Shown here one piece after another: positions 18,145-27,190 of a stretch of 64,000 nucleotides of DNA. Position 1 is the stretch's first letter, and every line of letters starts with the position of its first letter. The position numbers were made by a program, and so were the translations under genes. Source of the DNA: JASGMR01 sp963664675 (GTDB lineage Bacteria; Thermotogota; Thermotogae; Petrotogales; Kosmotogaceae); the NCBI GenBank assembly GCA_963664675.2, contig CAXXLB010000009.1:1135871-1199870 (forward strand), read 5' to 3'. The notes beneath the pieces were generated by a model. That model was not told the origin of the DNA. It worked only from the letters and a program-made list of their open reading frames with translations, and did not search any database.

Positions 18145-19044
18145 TTAAACTAAACCGAGATCCGCCATATCGTTCATAACTTTTTTGACCAGAGCGGGAT
18201 CTATGTCTATGTATGGACTTCTTGGATATCCTGCATCTATTCCTCTTTCTCTCAGTATCGCATGCATTATCGGTACCGTAGGTCCTGCCTTTGTTGTCTG
18301 TCTTACCTTCAATACCTTCCTCTGCAGCTCTATCGCTTCTTCTCTTTTTCCTTCGTTGTATTTTGCATACAGTTCTGCCATCAGTTCAGGATATATATTC
18401 GCCATTCCACATACGCATCCTGTTGCTCCTGCATCGAATGCTCCCATGAATATCGCTTCCGTTCCTATTATTACGTTGAAATCTTCGTATTCCTTCACCG
18501 CTTCCTGGAAGAAGTAGAAATTAACAAGATCAAATGAACTGTCTTTCAATCCTCTCAATCCATGTTCTGCTAGTCTTTTCAATAATTTAGGTGTTATTGT
18601 ATTCTGTGATAAGTGTGGATTGTTGTATATGAATACAGGGAATTCTTCTTCATTCACAGCATCGATCATAGCTGCAAAATGTGCAAACATATTATCTTCG
18701 GGTATGTTTGGTGAATAATATGGTGATATCGCTCCTACTCCCTTGGCTCCTGCCGCTTTCGCGTGTTTTGCCAGCTCTACCGTTGTCTTCGTGTCCGCTG
18801 TTCCGACGTGTGCAACCACGGGAACTTTTCCATTCACTTCATCCAGTATTATTTCCAGCGCCTTTTTTCTTTCATCTAAAGACATCAATGGACCGCATCC
18901 GTATGTTCCTATCGGATAATATCCGTTTACATATGGCAGTGTGAACTTTATTATTTCTCTTATCCCCTTTTCATATATTTCACCGTCTTTTGTGAATGAT
19001 GATAATACCGGTGGTATTATTCCCTTGAACTCCTTTGCTTTCAT
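18145..19044 (-). CDS. DapA/NanA-superfamily aldolase
   Basis: Class I aldolase or lyase of 299 aa forming a Schiff base. Catalytic Lys167 (GLKDSS) and Tyr140 (FIYNNPH) are visible. The pyruvate-site GTTGE of DapA is replaced by GTYGCG (46-51), which argues against true dihydrodipicolinate synthase and for a 2-keto-3-deoxy-sugar-acid aldolase or similar. It directly follows the IlvD/Edd dehydratase gene (30 bases), the usual partner in non-phosphorylative sugar-acid breakdown. GGAGG precedes the ATG. Confidence 0.88.
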   Translation of the reverse strand: MKAKEFKGIIPPVLSSFTKDGEIYEKGIREIIKFTLPYVNGYYPIGTYGCGPLMSLDERKKALEIILDEVNGKVPVVAHVGTADTKTTVELAKHAKAAGAKGVGAISPYYSPNIPEDNMFAHFAAMIDAVNEEEFPVFIYNNPHLSQNTITPKLLKRLAEHGLRGLKDSSFDLVNFYFFQEAVKEYEDFNVIIGTEAIFMGAFDAGATGCVCGMANIYPELMAELYAKYNEGKREEAIELQRKVLKVRQTTKAGPTVPIMHAILRERGIDAGYPRSPYIDIDPALVKKVMNDMADLGLV

Positions 19045-19074
19045 TTCTTTACCTCCAAAATTATTTGATATAAA

Positions 19075-20715
19075 TTAATTTTCTATTCTCACTGCTCCCG
19101 TTGAAACCGGGCCGACTCTCCTGGCATATTCATCGAGTAACTTTGCTATCCCGCTTCTCTTCTTTGGAATAAAATTCTTCTTCCTGTCTTCGATTTCTTC
19201 GGCCGATAACTCAACGTTTATGGATTTATTTTCAATATCTATATCGATTATGTCTCCGTCTTTCAAAATACCTATTTCACCTTTCTCCGCTGCTTCCGGT
19301 CCAAGATAACCCACAGATAATCCGCCGGTTGCTCCTGAGAAACGTCCTTCGGTCACGACGGCCACATTTTTCCCAACGCTCTTCAAAGCGCCCGCAACAC
19401 GGTGAAGTTCTCTCATTCCCGGACCGCCCTTCGGGCCGACATATCTTATTACAACGACATCTCCCTCGTTTATCAGACCCTTTTCAATCGCATCGGTAGC
19501 CTCTTCTTCTCCATCGAATACTTTAGCGGGACCCTTGAATTTCATCATCCCTTCGGGAATTGTAGATCTTTTCACAACAGCCGTGTCCTTCGCGATGTTT
19601 CCACTGAGAATAACTATTCCTCCGGTTTCATAGATCGGATTCGATACCGGTCTGATTATTTCGTCATCTCTGATTACCGCCTCTTCTATCAACTGTGAAT
19701 ATGTTTTTCCCTGAACATTTTTGCAATCTTCGTTGATTAAGTCCTTTAGTTGTTTAATCACCGCCGGAACCCCGCCTGCTCTGGCGAAATCTGCCATCGA
19801 ATATTCACCGTTCGGATTCACTTTGCAAAGTTGCGGAGTCTTTGAATTAATGTTTCCGATGTAATCAAAATCTATCTTTATGCCAATTTCATTCGCGATT
19901 GCAGGAACATGTAAAAGATGGTTCATCGAAGCCGCCAAAGCCGCCATAACTATGAGTGCATTATCGAATGACTTTTTCGTAACGAACATGGAAGGTTTGT
20001 ATTTTTTTACGGCTATCTCCATCGCCAGTTCTCCCGTCTTTATACCGTAATTCAATCTCTCATTGGTGCAGGAAGGACAAGCTGCAGAACCGGGAAGAGC
20101 CAGTCCCAAAGCCTCGGCAACGCAATTCATGGATTGAGCGGTTCCAATATAGGGACAGATCCCCTGCTGAGGATACAGCTTTGAATTTCCCTCAGCCAGT
20201 TCTTTTTCGGAAATTTTACCCGTGAGAAAATCATTTCTCAACCTCTTTGATTCCGCAAAACTTATTGCGGGCGTACAGGTTCCACTGCAAATATGAACGG
20301 CGGGTTTATCCAGTCTTAAAGCTGCCATGAGCATTCCCGGAGTGATTTTGTCACATGAAGAAATGAACACTAACCCATCTAAAATATCCTGAGAAAGCAC
20401 CATGGCTTCTATCGAATCTGCAATAACTTCTCTGCTTGGAAGTATGAAGTCCATAGCTTCATATCCCTGTGCCAGGGCATCACATGGAGCTATTGTATTG
20501 AATTCAAGAGGCAAACCGCCTTTTGCCCTTATGCCTTCTTTTACTTTATCAGCTAATTCTCTCTGGGGCATATGGCCATGATTGAATTCTGTCCAAGAAT
20601 TGACAATTCCAATAATTGGTTTTTCAGAATCCTCATATGAAAATCCACATGCAATTAGATGACTTTTTATGAGCGCTCTGGTAAATCTAGGTAAACTCTC
20701 TAATTTTTCTCCCAT
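19075..20715 (-). CDS. IlvD/Edd-family dehydratase, probable sugar-acid dehydratase
   Basis: Iron-sulfur dehydratase of 546 aa. Cluster and active-site cysteines appear in TIAPCDALAQG, ISSCDKITPGM and QGICPYIGTAQSMNC; the C-terminal GRFSGATGGLSVGYLGPEA is the family's substrate loop. ATG 20715 has AAGGAGAT at four bases; the longer frame begins with a poor site. Members either make branched-chain keto acids (IlvD) or dehydrate aldonic acids. With an aldolase, SDR, kinase and sugar importer and no ilv genes, a sugar-acid role is favoured. It is the first gene of the operon. Confidence 0.9.
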   Translation of the reverse strand: MGEKLESLPRFTRALIKSHLIACGFSYEDSEKPIIGIVNSWTEFNHGHMPQRELADKVKEGIRAKGGLPLEFNTIAPCDALAQGYEAMDFILPSREVIADSIEAMVLSQDILDGLVFISSCDKITPGMLMAALRLDKPAVHICSGTCTPAISFAESKRLRNDFLTGKISEKELAEGNSKLYPQQGICPYIGTAQSMNCVAEALGLALPGSAACPSCTNERLNYGIKTGELAMEIAVKKYKPSMFVTKKSFDNALIVMAALAASMNHLLHVPAIANEIGIKIDFDYIGNINSKTPQLCKVNPNGEYSMADFARAGGVPAVIKQLKDLINEDCKNVQGKTYSQLIEEAVIRDDEIIRPVSNPIYETGGIVILSGNIAKDTAVVKRSTIPEGMMKFKGPAKVFDGEEEATDAIEKGLINEGDVVVIRYVGPKGGPGMRELHRVAGALKSVGKNVAVVTEGRFSGATGGLSVGYLGPEAAEKGEIGILKDGDIIDIDIENKSINVELSAEEIEDRKKNFIPKKRSGIAKLLDEYARRVGPVSTGAVRIEN

Positions 20716-20777
20716 AATAATCTCCTTTTTGATCAAGACTTTTTCAAACAATATTTGATATTTTCAAATTCAATTTT

Positions 20778-20807
20778 ATATTATCACAAATAATTTTATA
20801 TATTCAA
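20778..20807 (-). promoter_or_regulatory. Probable promoter of the IlvD/Edd operon
   Basis: On the minus strand TTGAAT (20802-20807) is followed after 18 bases by TAATAT (20778-20783), about 60 bases before the dehydratase start codon. It is the best match to a sigma-70-type promoter in front of the ten-gene operon. Confidence 0.45.
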
Positions 20808-21275
20808 TTTTGATTTTAAATAATAAGAACGCTTATTACAGGATTATTATTGAAGAGATCAAAAAAACAAAGTATACCTGAGAAATTCACATGATTTCAA
20901 AAAAATGTATAAAAAAAGAAAATTTCCAGAGAAAAATAATCCGTCGGAATAAAAGACAAATTTTTGCATTTACAATTTAAAAACTATCTATTAATAACCC
21001 TGACAGAAATAGCAAAAAAAATAAGGATTTTTAAAAATTTACAATTTTTATCGAAAAAAATTTTTATTGGAAGGGAATGAATACTTTTTCAAAAAATTAT
21101 GCGGGGAAATATGCATTTGAAATATTCCGCAGTATTTTCAGAAAATCGCTACGGAAAGATTTGAGAAACAGAATCGAAACGGGACCGGTTTTATCTGTTC
21201 AAAGACAACAAAAAAAGGGTCCCGCGGTCAGGTTATTTTTTTCAGATAACATTTAAATGTATGAAGAACTGGAGA
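20808..21275. other. AT-rich spacer without a gene
   Basis: No frame on either strand looks like coding sequence. GGGACC at 21181 and GGTCCC at 21222 could pair over a loop of roughly 35 bases beyond the ROK gene's stop, but no T-run supports a terminator. The region separates two minus-strand operons. Confidence 0.4.
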
Positions 21276-22172
21276 TCATCCAATCGCTGTTACAAGCGCC
21301 GCATAATCTCCAATTTTTTCTTTCAGATGGGAAGAAACCACTCTTTTCTCCAGATCATCGTTCTGCACCGCTTCATTTTTCAACTCTTTAAAAGCTTCCG
21401 ATAACCAGATTCCGGGGAGTCTGTATCCAAGACCTCCTAAAACTATTCTATCCGGAGAAAACAGATCGAAAAGTATGGAAAGTGCTCTTCCAAAGTAAAA
21501 ACCGCTTCTTTTCAATACTTCATTTGCTTTTTTATCACCTTTTTTTGACAATTCACCTATATCTTTACATGTTATATTTTTTTCAAAATATTGCGGGAAC
21601 ATCTGTATTGCGAGCAGTGAAATTCCTCCTCCGCTGCATAGACCCTCAATCGAACCCTTTTTTCCATATAAACGCGGCCCATCCTCTGCCACCCTTATAT
21701 GCCCAATTTCTCCCGTAATACCATTAAAACCATAATACTTTTCCCCCCCGATGATTATTCCGGCTCCGATTCCGGTTCCAAGGGTCAGAAATATGATATT
21801 GTCACATCCCATTCCAGCGCCCAATAAATATTCGGCATAGGCTCCCGCTCTGGCATCGTGTTCAACCTCAATCGGAACGTTGAACAATCTCCCAAATTCT
21901 TTCTTCAGGTTCACAGTTCCCCACGGCAGATAGGTGGGGTTGTATATTTCACCAGTTTCGTGATTCAGGGGTCCCCCGACGGACACACCGATTCTCTCTA
22001 TTTCACCGGTTCCCATTTTTAAAGAATGCTCATAAACTCTTTCCCTGAAAGACTCAAATCCTTCCAGGGAATCGGTTTTAAATTTCACCTTGTCCAGTAT
22101 TTCATAAGTTTCGGTTCCTATTATCAGAGATGTTTTTGTTCCTCCGATGTCAATTCCCAGATATTTTGCCAT
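21276..22172 (-). CDS. ROK-family sugar kinase lacking the zinc-cysteine motif
   Basis: Sugar kinase of 298 aa with the phosphate-loop DIGGTKTSLIIG (8-19), catalytic Asp in EHDARAGAYAEYLLG, and FLTLGTGIGAGIIIGG. After the conserved GEIGHIRV, the usual CxCGxxGCxE zinc site is replaced by LYGKKGSIEGL, so three expected cysteines are missing while the His remains. It is the last gene of the ketose operon, 12 bases after the aldolase gene, with a weak ribosome site. It may be a fructokinase, glucokinase or N-acetyl-sugar kinase; the missing zinc site makes it an atypical member. Confidence 0.88.
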   Translation of the reverse strand: MAKYLGIDIGGTKTSLIIGTETYEILDKVKFKTDSLEGFESFRERVYEHSLKMGTGEIERIGVSVGGPLNHETGEIYNPTYLPWGTVNLKKEFGRLFNVPIEVEHDARAGAYAEYLLGAGMGCDNIIFLTLGTGIGAGIIIGGEKYYGFNGITGEIGHIRVAEDGPRLYGKKGSIEGLCSGGGISLLAIQMFPQYFEKNITCKDIGELSKKGDKKANEVLKRSGFYFGRALSILFDLFSPDRIVLGGLGYRLPGIWLSEAFKELKNEAVQNDDLEKRVVSSHLKEKIGDYAALVTAIG

Positions 22173-22184
22173 TTTCGCAAATTT

Positions 22185-23033
22185 TTACGCTTTATTTTCA
22201 CTGCCGAGAAGTTCAATTTTCTCTTTAACAACTTCCGTAACTTTTTTTCCCGCGTTTGTGAGTAAATTCAAAGCGGCTCTTTTAAATGGTTCTTTTTCGC
22301 ATTCAGCCTTTATTCCGTCCGCATAAGTTGTCTTCAGTTTAGTTCCGATATTCACTTTTGCAAAACCATAAGAACCCAAAACCTTCAGATCTTCATTTTT
22401 TACACCACTGGATCCATGAAGAACCAGAGGAACGGAGACCGCGCTGTTTATTTCCCTAGCCCTGTCCAGCTGAAGATTGGCCTCTTGTTTCTGCATGGCA
22501 TGGCAAGTCCCGACGGCAACCGCCAGAGCATCGACCTTTGATTTTTCCGCAAAATCCTTCGCCCATTCCGGTTCTGTCAGAACCTCAGGATGAAGATCTT
22601 CTCCCTCTTCCGATTTTCCAACTCTTCCTATTTCGGCTTCAACAGATACGCCTACGGCGTGAGCAACACTCACAACCGTTATAGTGTTCTTCAGATTTTC
22701 CTCGATGGGTAAAATTGAACCATCATACATAACGGATGTAAATCCTGCTTTTATCGCTTTGTATATAGAATCCAGCTTATCGGCATGATCGAGATGGCAG
22801 ACAACGGGAACTTTTGTCCTCTTTGCCAGCGCATTCACAATTTCAAATGCCAGATCGTGTCCAAGATGTTTTATACAGCTTCCGGAAGCCATCAAAATAA
22901 TTGGAGAATTCAACTCCTCTGCTCCTTTTACCATTGCCATAGCATCTTCATAAGTGTAAAAATTAAATCCAGGTACCGAATATCCGTTTTTAAAAGCGTC
23001 CTTTAAAACCTCTTTTAAAGTATATAAAGCCAT
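22185..23033 (-). CDS. Class II fructose/tagatose-bisphosphate aldolase family
   Basis: Zinc-dependent aldolase of 282 aa. Metal and active-site motifs are VCHLDHADKLD, VEAEIGRVG, TCHAMQ and LHGSSGVKNEDL. The length and the last motif fit the GatY/KbaY/FbaA family. The ATG overlaps the TGA of the kinase gene (TGATG) with AGGAGG upstream, so translation is coupled. With a LacC/FruK-like PfkB kinase and an FGGY kinase it suggests cleavage of a ketose-1,6-bisphosphate, tagatose- or fructose-like. Confidence 0.92.
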   Translation of the reverse strand: MALYTLKEVLKDAFKNGYSVPGFNFYTYEDAMAMVKGAEELNSPIILMASGSCIKHLGHDLAFEIVNALAKRTKVPVVCHLDHADKLDSIYKAIKAGFTSVMYDGSILPIEENLKNTITVVSVAHAVGVSVEAEIGRVGKSEEGEDLHPEVLTEPEWAKDFAEKSKVDALAVAVGTCHAMQKQEANLQLDRAREINSAVSVPLVLHGSSGVKNEDLKVLGSYGFAKVNIGTKLKTTYADGIKAECEKEPFKRAALNLLTNAGKKVTEVVKEKIELLGSENKA

Positions 23034-24442
23034 CAAAAATTCCTCCTCTTATAAAATCCATCCAATTTATCCAAGTATTCATTGGTATTTCCAAAATTCG
23101 GTTGTAAAATAGTATAGTTCAATTTATTTATTAATTCTTTTTTTGTATTCTCATCCCCTCTTCCGGTTATCGCCGACATTATCGCACCAATAGCGGTTAT
23201 TTCACTTTCTTTGAAAATTTTTATCGGTTTATTCAAAGCTTCCGCCAGCATTCTGATCAGATAATTATTCTTAGAACACCCCCCGCCACAGAAAAATTCA
23301 TCTATATCACAGTATTCCTGAAGTTTTTCTGTTATCAACCGGCTCATGTATACGAGATACAGATAGAGATTGAATATCAATTCTTCCCTTTTGAAATCAA
23401 CGGGAAGGTCGATCAGGTTTATTCCGGATATTCTGTCACCATATAATGGGTCCGCATTAACGGCTATCTGAAATATTTGTCTGTTTTGTAATTCTTCTAT
23501 TTCTCTGTTTAAAAAATCGAAGTCACCACAATTTATGAGATTGGTTCCCCACTCCAGTAACTTTCCGAAATACCTCAGAGAGCTTTCGATGTAATACTGC
23601 CTGTCTTTGAAGGCCACTCCGGTAGTTCCCTTTGGTTTCATGAAAGCCTCAGTGAAATGCAGTTCATTTTCTTTTTCTTCAACGACCGCCGCAACGACCG
23701 AAGATGAACCCATGGATTGATAAATGAAGTTTCCCGTCTTGCTCAACTGCTTTATGGCGAATAAACCTGTGATATGATCGTGTCCGGAAAGATAATATTC
23801 CAGTTCATTATTATCCTTTCCGATAAAACTTCCAGTGTATTCTAGCTTCCCCAACTTTTCAACGGGAATATTGAAAGCATTCAGAATCGGTTTGTGCCAC
23901 TTTCTTTTATGTATGTCGAACATATACGATCTGCAGGCCTGCGAATAATCCCACACCGCTTCACCTGTGAAAATATATGGAAAAAACGAAGAAATTGGAA
24001 GCCAGTAATCCTCATCGTGTATATTGAGGTTCTCTTTCATCCATATAATTTTATAGAGGGAATAAATATAATTGAATCTGACCCCGGATGTAGAATAATC
24101 GTTATTTTTCTTTATAATTTTTTCATATTTAAGCATCACTTTTTCGGTACATATGTCGTACCATAAAATAGGGTCATGAAGCAACTTGCCGTTTTTTACC
24201 GGAACAACGGATTCCCCTATGCTAGAAAATGAAATTCCAAGAACCCTGTATTCGGCCTTTATTTTATCTATAAATTCGCTTATTCTGTCCTTAAGAAAAA
24301 ACAAATCTATATATTCAACATCGCTTTTTGAATACTTTCTCGTTTTAAAGTTCTCAATAGTGTTGATATTACCACCAGGATCAACACTTATGATCTTGGT
24401 GTTGGTGGTACCTATATCAAATCCTAAATAAATTTCTTTCAT
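23033..24442 (-). CDS. FGGY-family carbohydrate kinase
   Basis: Sugar kinase of 469 aa with GFDIGTTNTKIISVDPGG at the N-terminus and FFCGGGCSKNNYLIRMLAEA in the C-terminal ATP domain. It is clearly divergent from the FGGY protein at 11468-12988. It overlaps its neighbours on both sides (ATGA with the PfkB gene, TGATG with the aldolase), so the three enzymes are made together. It may phosphorylate a ketose or polyol before the PfkB kinase and the aldolase act. The substrate cannot be named. Confidence 0.88.
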   Translation of the reverse strand: MKEIYLGFDIGTTNTKIISVDPGGNINTIENFKTRKYSKSDVEYIDLFFLKDRISEFIDKIKAEYRVLGISFSSIGESVVPVKNGKLLHDPILWYDICTEKVMLKYEKIIKKNNDYSTSGVRFNYIYSLYKIIWMKENLNIHDEDYWLPISSFFPYIFTGEAVWDYSQACRSYMFDIHKRKWHKPILNAFNIPVEKLGKLEYTGSFIGKDNNELEYYLSGHDHITGLFAIKQLSKTGNFIYQSMGSSSVVAAVVEEKENELHFTEAFMKPKGTTGVAFKDRQYYIESSLRYFGKLLEWGTNLINCGDFDFLNREIEELQNRQIFQIAVNADPLYGDRISGINLIDLPVDFKREELIFNLYLYLVYMSRLITEKLQEYCDIDEFFCGGGCSKNNYLIRMLAEALNKPIKIFKESEITAIGAIMSAITGRGDENTKKELINKLNYTILQPNFGNTNEYLDKLDGFYKRRNF

Positions 24443-25371
24443 TTAATTACCTCTAAAACCGTTTCGCTGAGCATTTTTTCATATTCTTCCACACTGAACA
24501 TACCCGAACCATAATTCAGACTATTTGCCGCTCCACATGCATTTGCGCTTTTCAAGGCTTTTTCAATTTCAAAACCTTTATCGAGACCATTCAGCAGACC
24601 AGCAAAAAATGAATCGCCACTGCCGACGGAAAAGTTCGAATAGGTTTTGCTTGAAAAAACTTTGTAAATACGGTCATCGGTGAAACAAATCGAACCTTTT
24701 TCTTCCAGTGTAATAATGAGTGTTTTAATATCATATCTTTTTTTAAAGGATTCGATATCCTCAAAATTATCAATATCTATATCAAATGCCATTTTCAATT
24801 CGTTAAAATTTATTTTCAGAATATCGGGTCGGACCTTGACCACCTCATTCAACCATTCTCCGGCGATATCAACCGCGAGGGAACATCTGTCCCTGAACCT
24901 TACGATCATATCCCTCAGATCTTTTCCTGTGAATCCTCTCGTGGCGCTGCCCGAAACGACGACCCTCGAATCACATTCTATGGCCCCATCGATAAAATTC
25001 TTCAGGTTGACAACTTCATTTTCCGACATGATCGGGCCAGGTTCATTTATTATTTTCATTTTATTGTCGTATTCATACACGATAGCAGTATTTATCCTGT
25101 TATCTCCTCTTATCCAGAAATTATTTACATTGAAGGATTCCTTTTCACAGTAATCCCGGATTATTTTCCCGATATTTCCTCCCAAAACGTTTATGCATTT
25201 AAAATTTCCGTTACCGAATATCGTTTTCAGCACTCTTGCGATATTCAGACCCTTTCCATCGACCAATCTTATTACACGGTCCCCCCTGATAACATCCGGT
25301 ATTTCAGGCTTCTTTTTCAGAATAATCCAGTGATCGTAGCAGGGATTTAAATTAAGTATTATAGTTTTAAT
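24439..25371 (-). CDS. PfkB-family phosphosugar kinase (LacC/FruK type), ATT start
   Basis: Kinase of about 310 aa in the 1-phosphofructokinase/tagatose-6-phosphate kinase branch. It shows ILNLNPCYDHW at the N-terminus, VDGKGLNIARVL and the catalytic VGSGDSFFAGLLNG. No canonical start fits: AAGGAGG at 25381-25387 is followed nine bases later by ATT (25369-25371), one base after the SorC stop codon. The only upstream ATG (25407) lacks a ribosome site and would overlap SorC by 35 bases. ATT is therefore the likely start. It should phosphorylate a ketohexose phosphate for the aldolase downstream. Confidence 0.88.
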   Translation of the reverse strand: MKTIILNLNPCYDHWIILKKKPEIPDVIRGDRVIRLVDGKGLNIARVLKTIFGNGNFKCINVLGGNIGKIIRDYCEKESFNVNNFWIRGDNRINTAIVYEYDNKMKIINEPGPIMSENEVVNLKNFIDGAIECDSRVVVSGSATRGFTGKDLRDMIVRFRDRCSLAVDIAGEWLNEVVKVRPDILKINFNELKMAFDIDIDNFEDIESFKKRYDIKTLIITLEEKGSICFTDDRIYKVFSSKTYSNFSVGSGDSFFAGLLNGLDKGFEIEKALKSANACGAANSLNYGSGMFSVEEYEKMLSETVLEVIK

Positions 25372-25372
25372 G

Positions 25373-26344
25373 TTATATTTCCTCCTTCGCTTCCTTGAAA
25401 TATTCATAAACGAATTTTATGGTTTTTTCATCGGTAATAAGACAATCACAGAAATTACCTTTTATGAGCCCGATAATACTATCTACTTTATGATGTCCGC
25501 CGGCGATGACTATTTTGTTTGGAGTTTTTAAATATTGCTCCAGACTCAGGTTGACCCATCTCTCCTTGAAATCAAAATTGAACATTTTTCCATTTATATC
25601 GTAATAGTGAGTCAGTATGTCTCCCACTACTTTCAATTCTTCGAGCTTATCGGAATAACTCCCATCCAGGACATTCTGTCTGAAAAGCGGTGATCTGGAC
25701 AATGAATATCCGACACTGCTTATGATTATATCCAGGTTGTCCCACAGTCTCTGAAGCTCAAGATACTCATTCGTTTTCTTTATCTCCTCGGCAATTTTTC
25801 TGCCTTTTAAAATAAATGAAAAATACATGGGGATTGGCTTCGCTTTCAGGGCACCCGACAGAACCTGGATGATATAGTTGACATTGAAAAACTTATCGGA
25901 AAGTTTCGAAGTTCCTCCGGAAAGCGGAGTTATGAGCCAATTACTTCTGTTGATACCTTCGAAATAATTGACCAGGTTGAAAAGGGTTTCTCCCCATCCG
26001 ATTCCCACTTTCATTTCACGTGAATCAAAATTATTCGCGATATACTTCGAAGCCGTCCTGCAGAGATTGCTTAAAAGCCTCTCTTTTGTATTCGCTCCGG
26101 GAGAAAGCACCAGTTTTTTCAATCCAAAATTCTCACTGAAAAACTTTTGATAAGTATTTAAATTCTTTATATCGACATTCGGTTTATCAACAGATATCTT
26201 TACAATCCCTCTTTCCTGAGCACGCTTAAGATACTTGCCTATCTGTACTCTCGAGACACCGTACTCTTCGGCGATTTCCTTCTGCAGTTTGCCCTTTATA
26301 TAATAGGCATAGGCAACATCGTAGAGCAGTTCATCATTTATCAT
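25373..26344 (-). CDS. SorC-family sugar-responsive regulator
   Basis: Regulator of 323 aa. The N-terminal helix-turn-helix GKLQKEIAEEYGVSRVQIGKY (split here as KEIAEEYGVSRVQ) is followed by the sugar-phosphate-binding SorC domain, with VGIGWGETLFNLV and the late VIAGGHHKV motif. These proteins bind a phosphorylated sugar, often a bisphosphate intermediate of the pathway they control. It sits between the permease and kinase genes, so feedback by the ketose bisphosphate is plausible. Confidence 0.93.
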   Translation of the reverse strand: MINDELLYDVAYAYYIKGKLQKEIAEEYGVSRVQIGKYLKRAQERGIVKISVDKPNVDIKNLNTYQKFFSENFGLKKLVLSPGANTKERLLSNLCRTASKYIANNFDSREMKVGIGWGETLFNLVNYFEGINRSNWLITPLSGGTSKLSDKFFNVNYIIQVLSGALKAKPIPMYFSFILKGRKIAEEIKKTNEYLELQRLWDNLDIIISSVGYSLSRSPLFRQNVLDGSYSDKLEELKVVGDILTHYYDINGKMFNFDFKERWVNLSLEQYLKTPNKIVIAGGHHKVDSIIGLIKGNFCDCLITDEKTIKFVYEYFKEAKEEI

Positions 26345-26353
26345 AATAAACTC

Positions 26354-27190
26354 TTACTCTTTAACAGAGCCGCTGACAAGGCCCGCTATGAAATATCTCT
26401 GTAAAACCATAAATACTATCAACGGTGGTATTGTAGCTAAAACGGATCCTGCGAACAATGGGCCCCATCTGGTCTGATACTGTCCTACGAAAAGCGATAA
26501 AAAAGTCGGAATCGTTTGTTTGCTCTTGCTCACTAAAAATGACATAGAGTACATGAGCTCACTCCACGAAAATAAAAACGCATAAATTCCAACCGCCGCT
26601 ATTCCGGGAATGGTAATAGGTATAATGACTTTGAAGAAGGCCTGACTGAAGTTGCACCCGTCTATTTTTGCGGCTTCTTCAAGCGATTTTGGTATGCTGA
26701 GAAAGAACGTTCTCATAAACACGATGGAAATGGGAGTAGTAAAAAGAGCATACACCAGGATCAATCCGAACCTCGTGTCCAGCAATCCGGCATTTCCAAA
26801 AAACTTCATGATCGGAACGAGAAAAACAACCTGGGGGAACATCTGAAACAGCATAACGCTGACCAGTAAATTCGACTTTCCCCTGAATGAATATCTTGAA
26901 AAAGCGTACGCCGGAAATAAAGCGATTGCAACCGATAAAAACATAGTTCCTACTCCAACTATTACGCTGTTTAAAAAATAATTCCCGAAATCCATGCTCG
27001 AAATCTTCTCAAAGTGCTCTAAAGTGGGATGAACAGGTAAATATAACAGTGGATACGCGTATATATCGGGATAGGTTTTAAATGACGTTATTATCAGCCA
27101 GATAAAGGGAAAAGCGATAATCACCGAAAGAAAAGTCAAAAGAATATATACGATGGTTTTATTGAATTTCTGCCTGCTACTTCTGTTCAT
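26354..27190 (-). CDS. CUT1 sugar ABC transporter permease, MalG-like
   Basis: Membrane permease of 278 aa with six membrane segments, the EAA loop LEEAAKIDGCNFSQAFFKV and the tail QRYFIAGLVSGSVKE typical of MalG proteins. GAGGAGG precedes the ATG. The stop is nine bases before the SorC start. No ATPase gene is in this operon. Confidence 0.93.
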   Translation of the reverse strand: MNRSSRQKFNKTIVYILLTFLSVIIAFPFIWLIITSFKTYPDIYAYPLLYLPVHPTLEHFEKISSMDFGNYFLNSVIVGVGTMFLSVAIALFPAYAFSRYSFRGKSNLLVSVMLFQMFPQVVFLVPIMKFFGNAGLLDTRFGLILVYALFTTPISIVFMRTFFLSIPKSLEEAAKIDGCNFSQAFFKVIIPITIPGIAAVGIYAFLFSWSELMYSMSFLVSKSKQTIPTFLSLFVGQYQTRWGPLFAGSVLATIPPLIVFMVLQRYFIAGLVSGSVKE

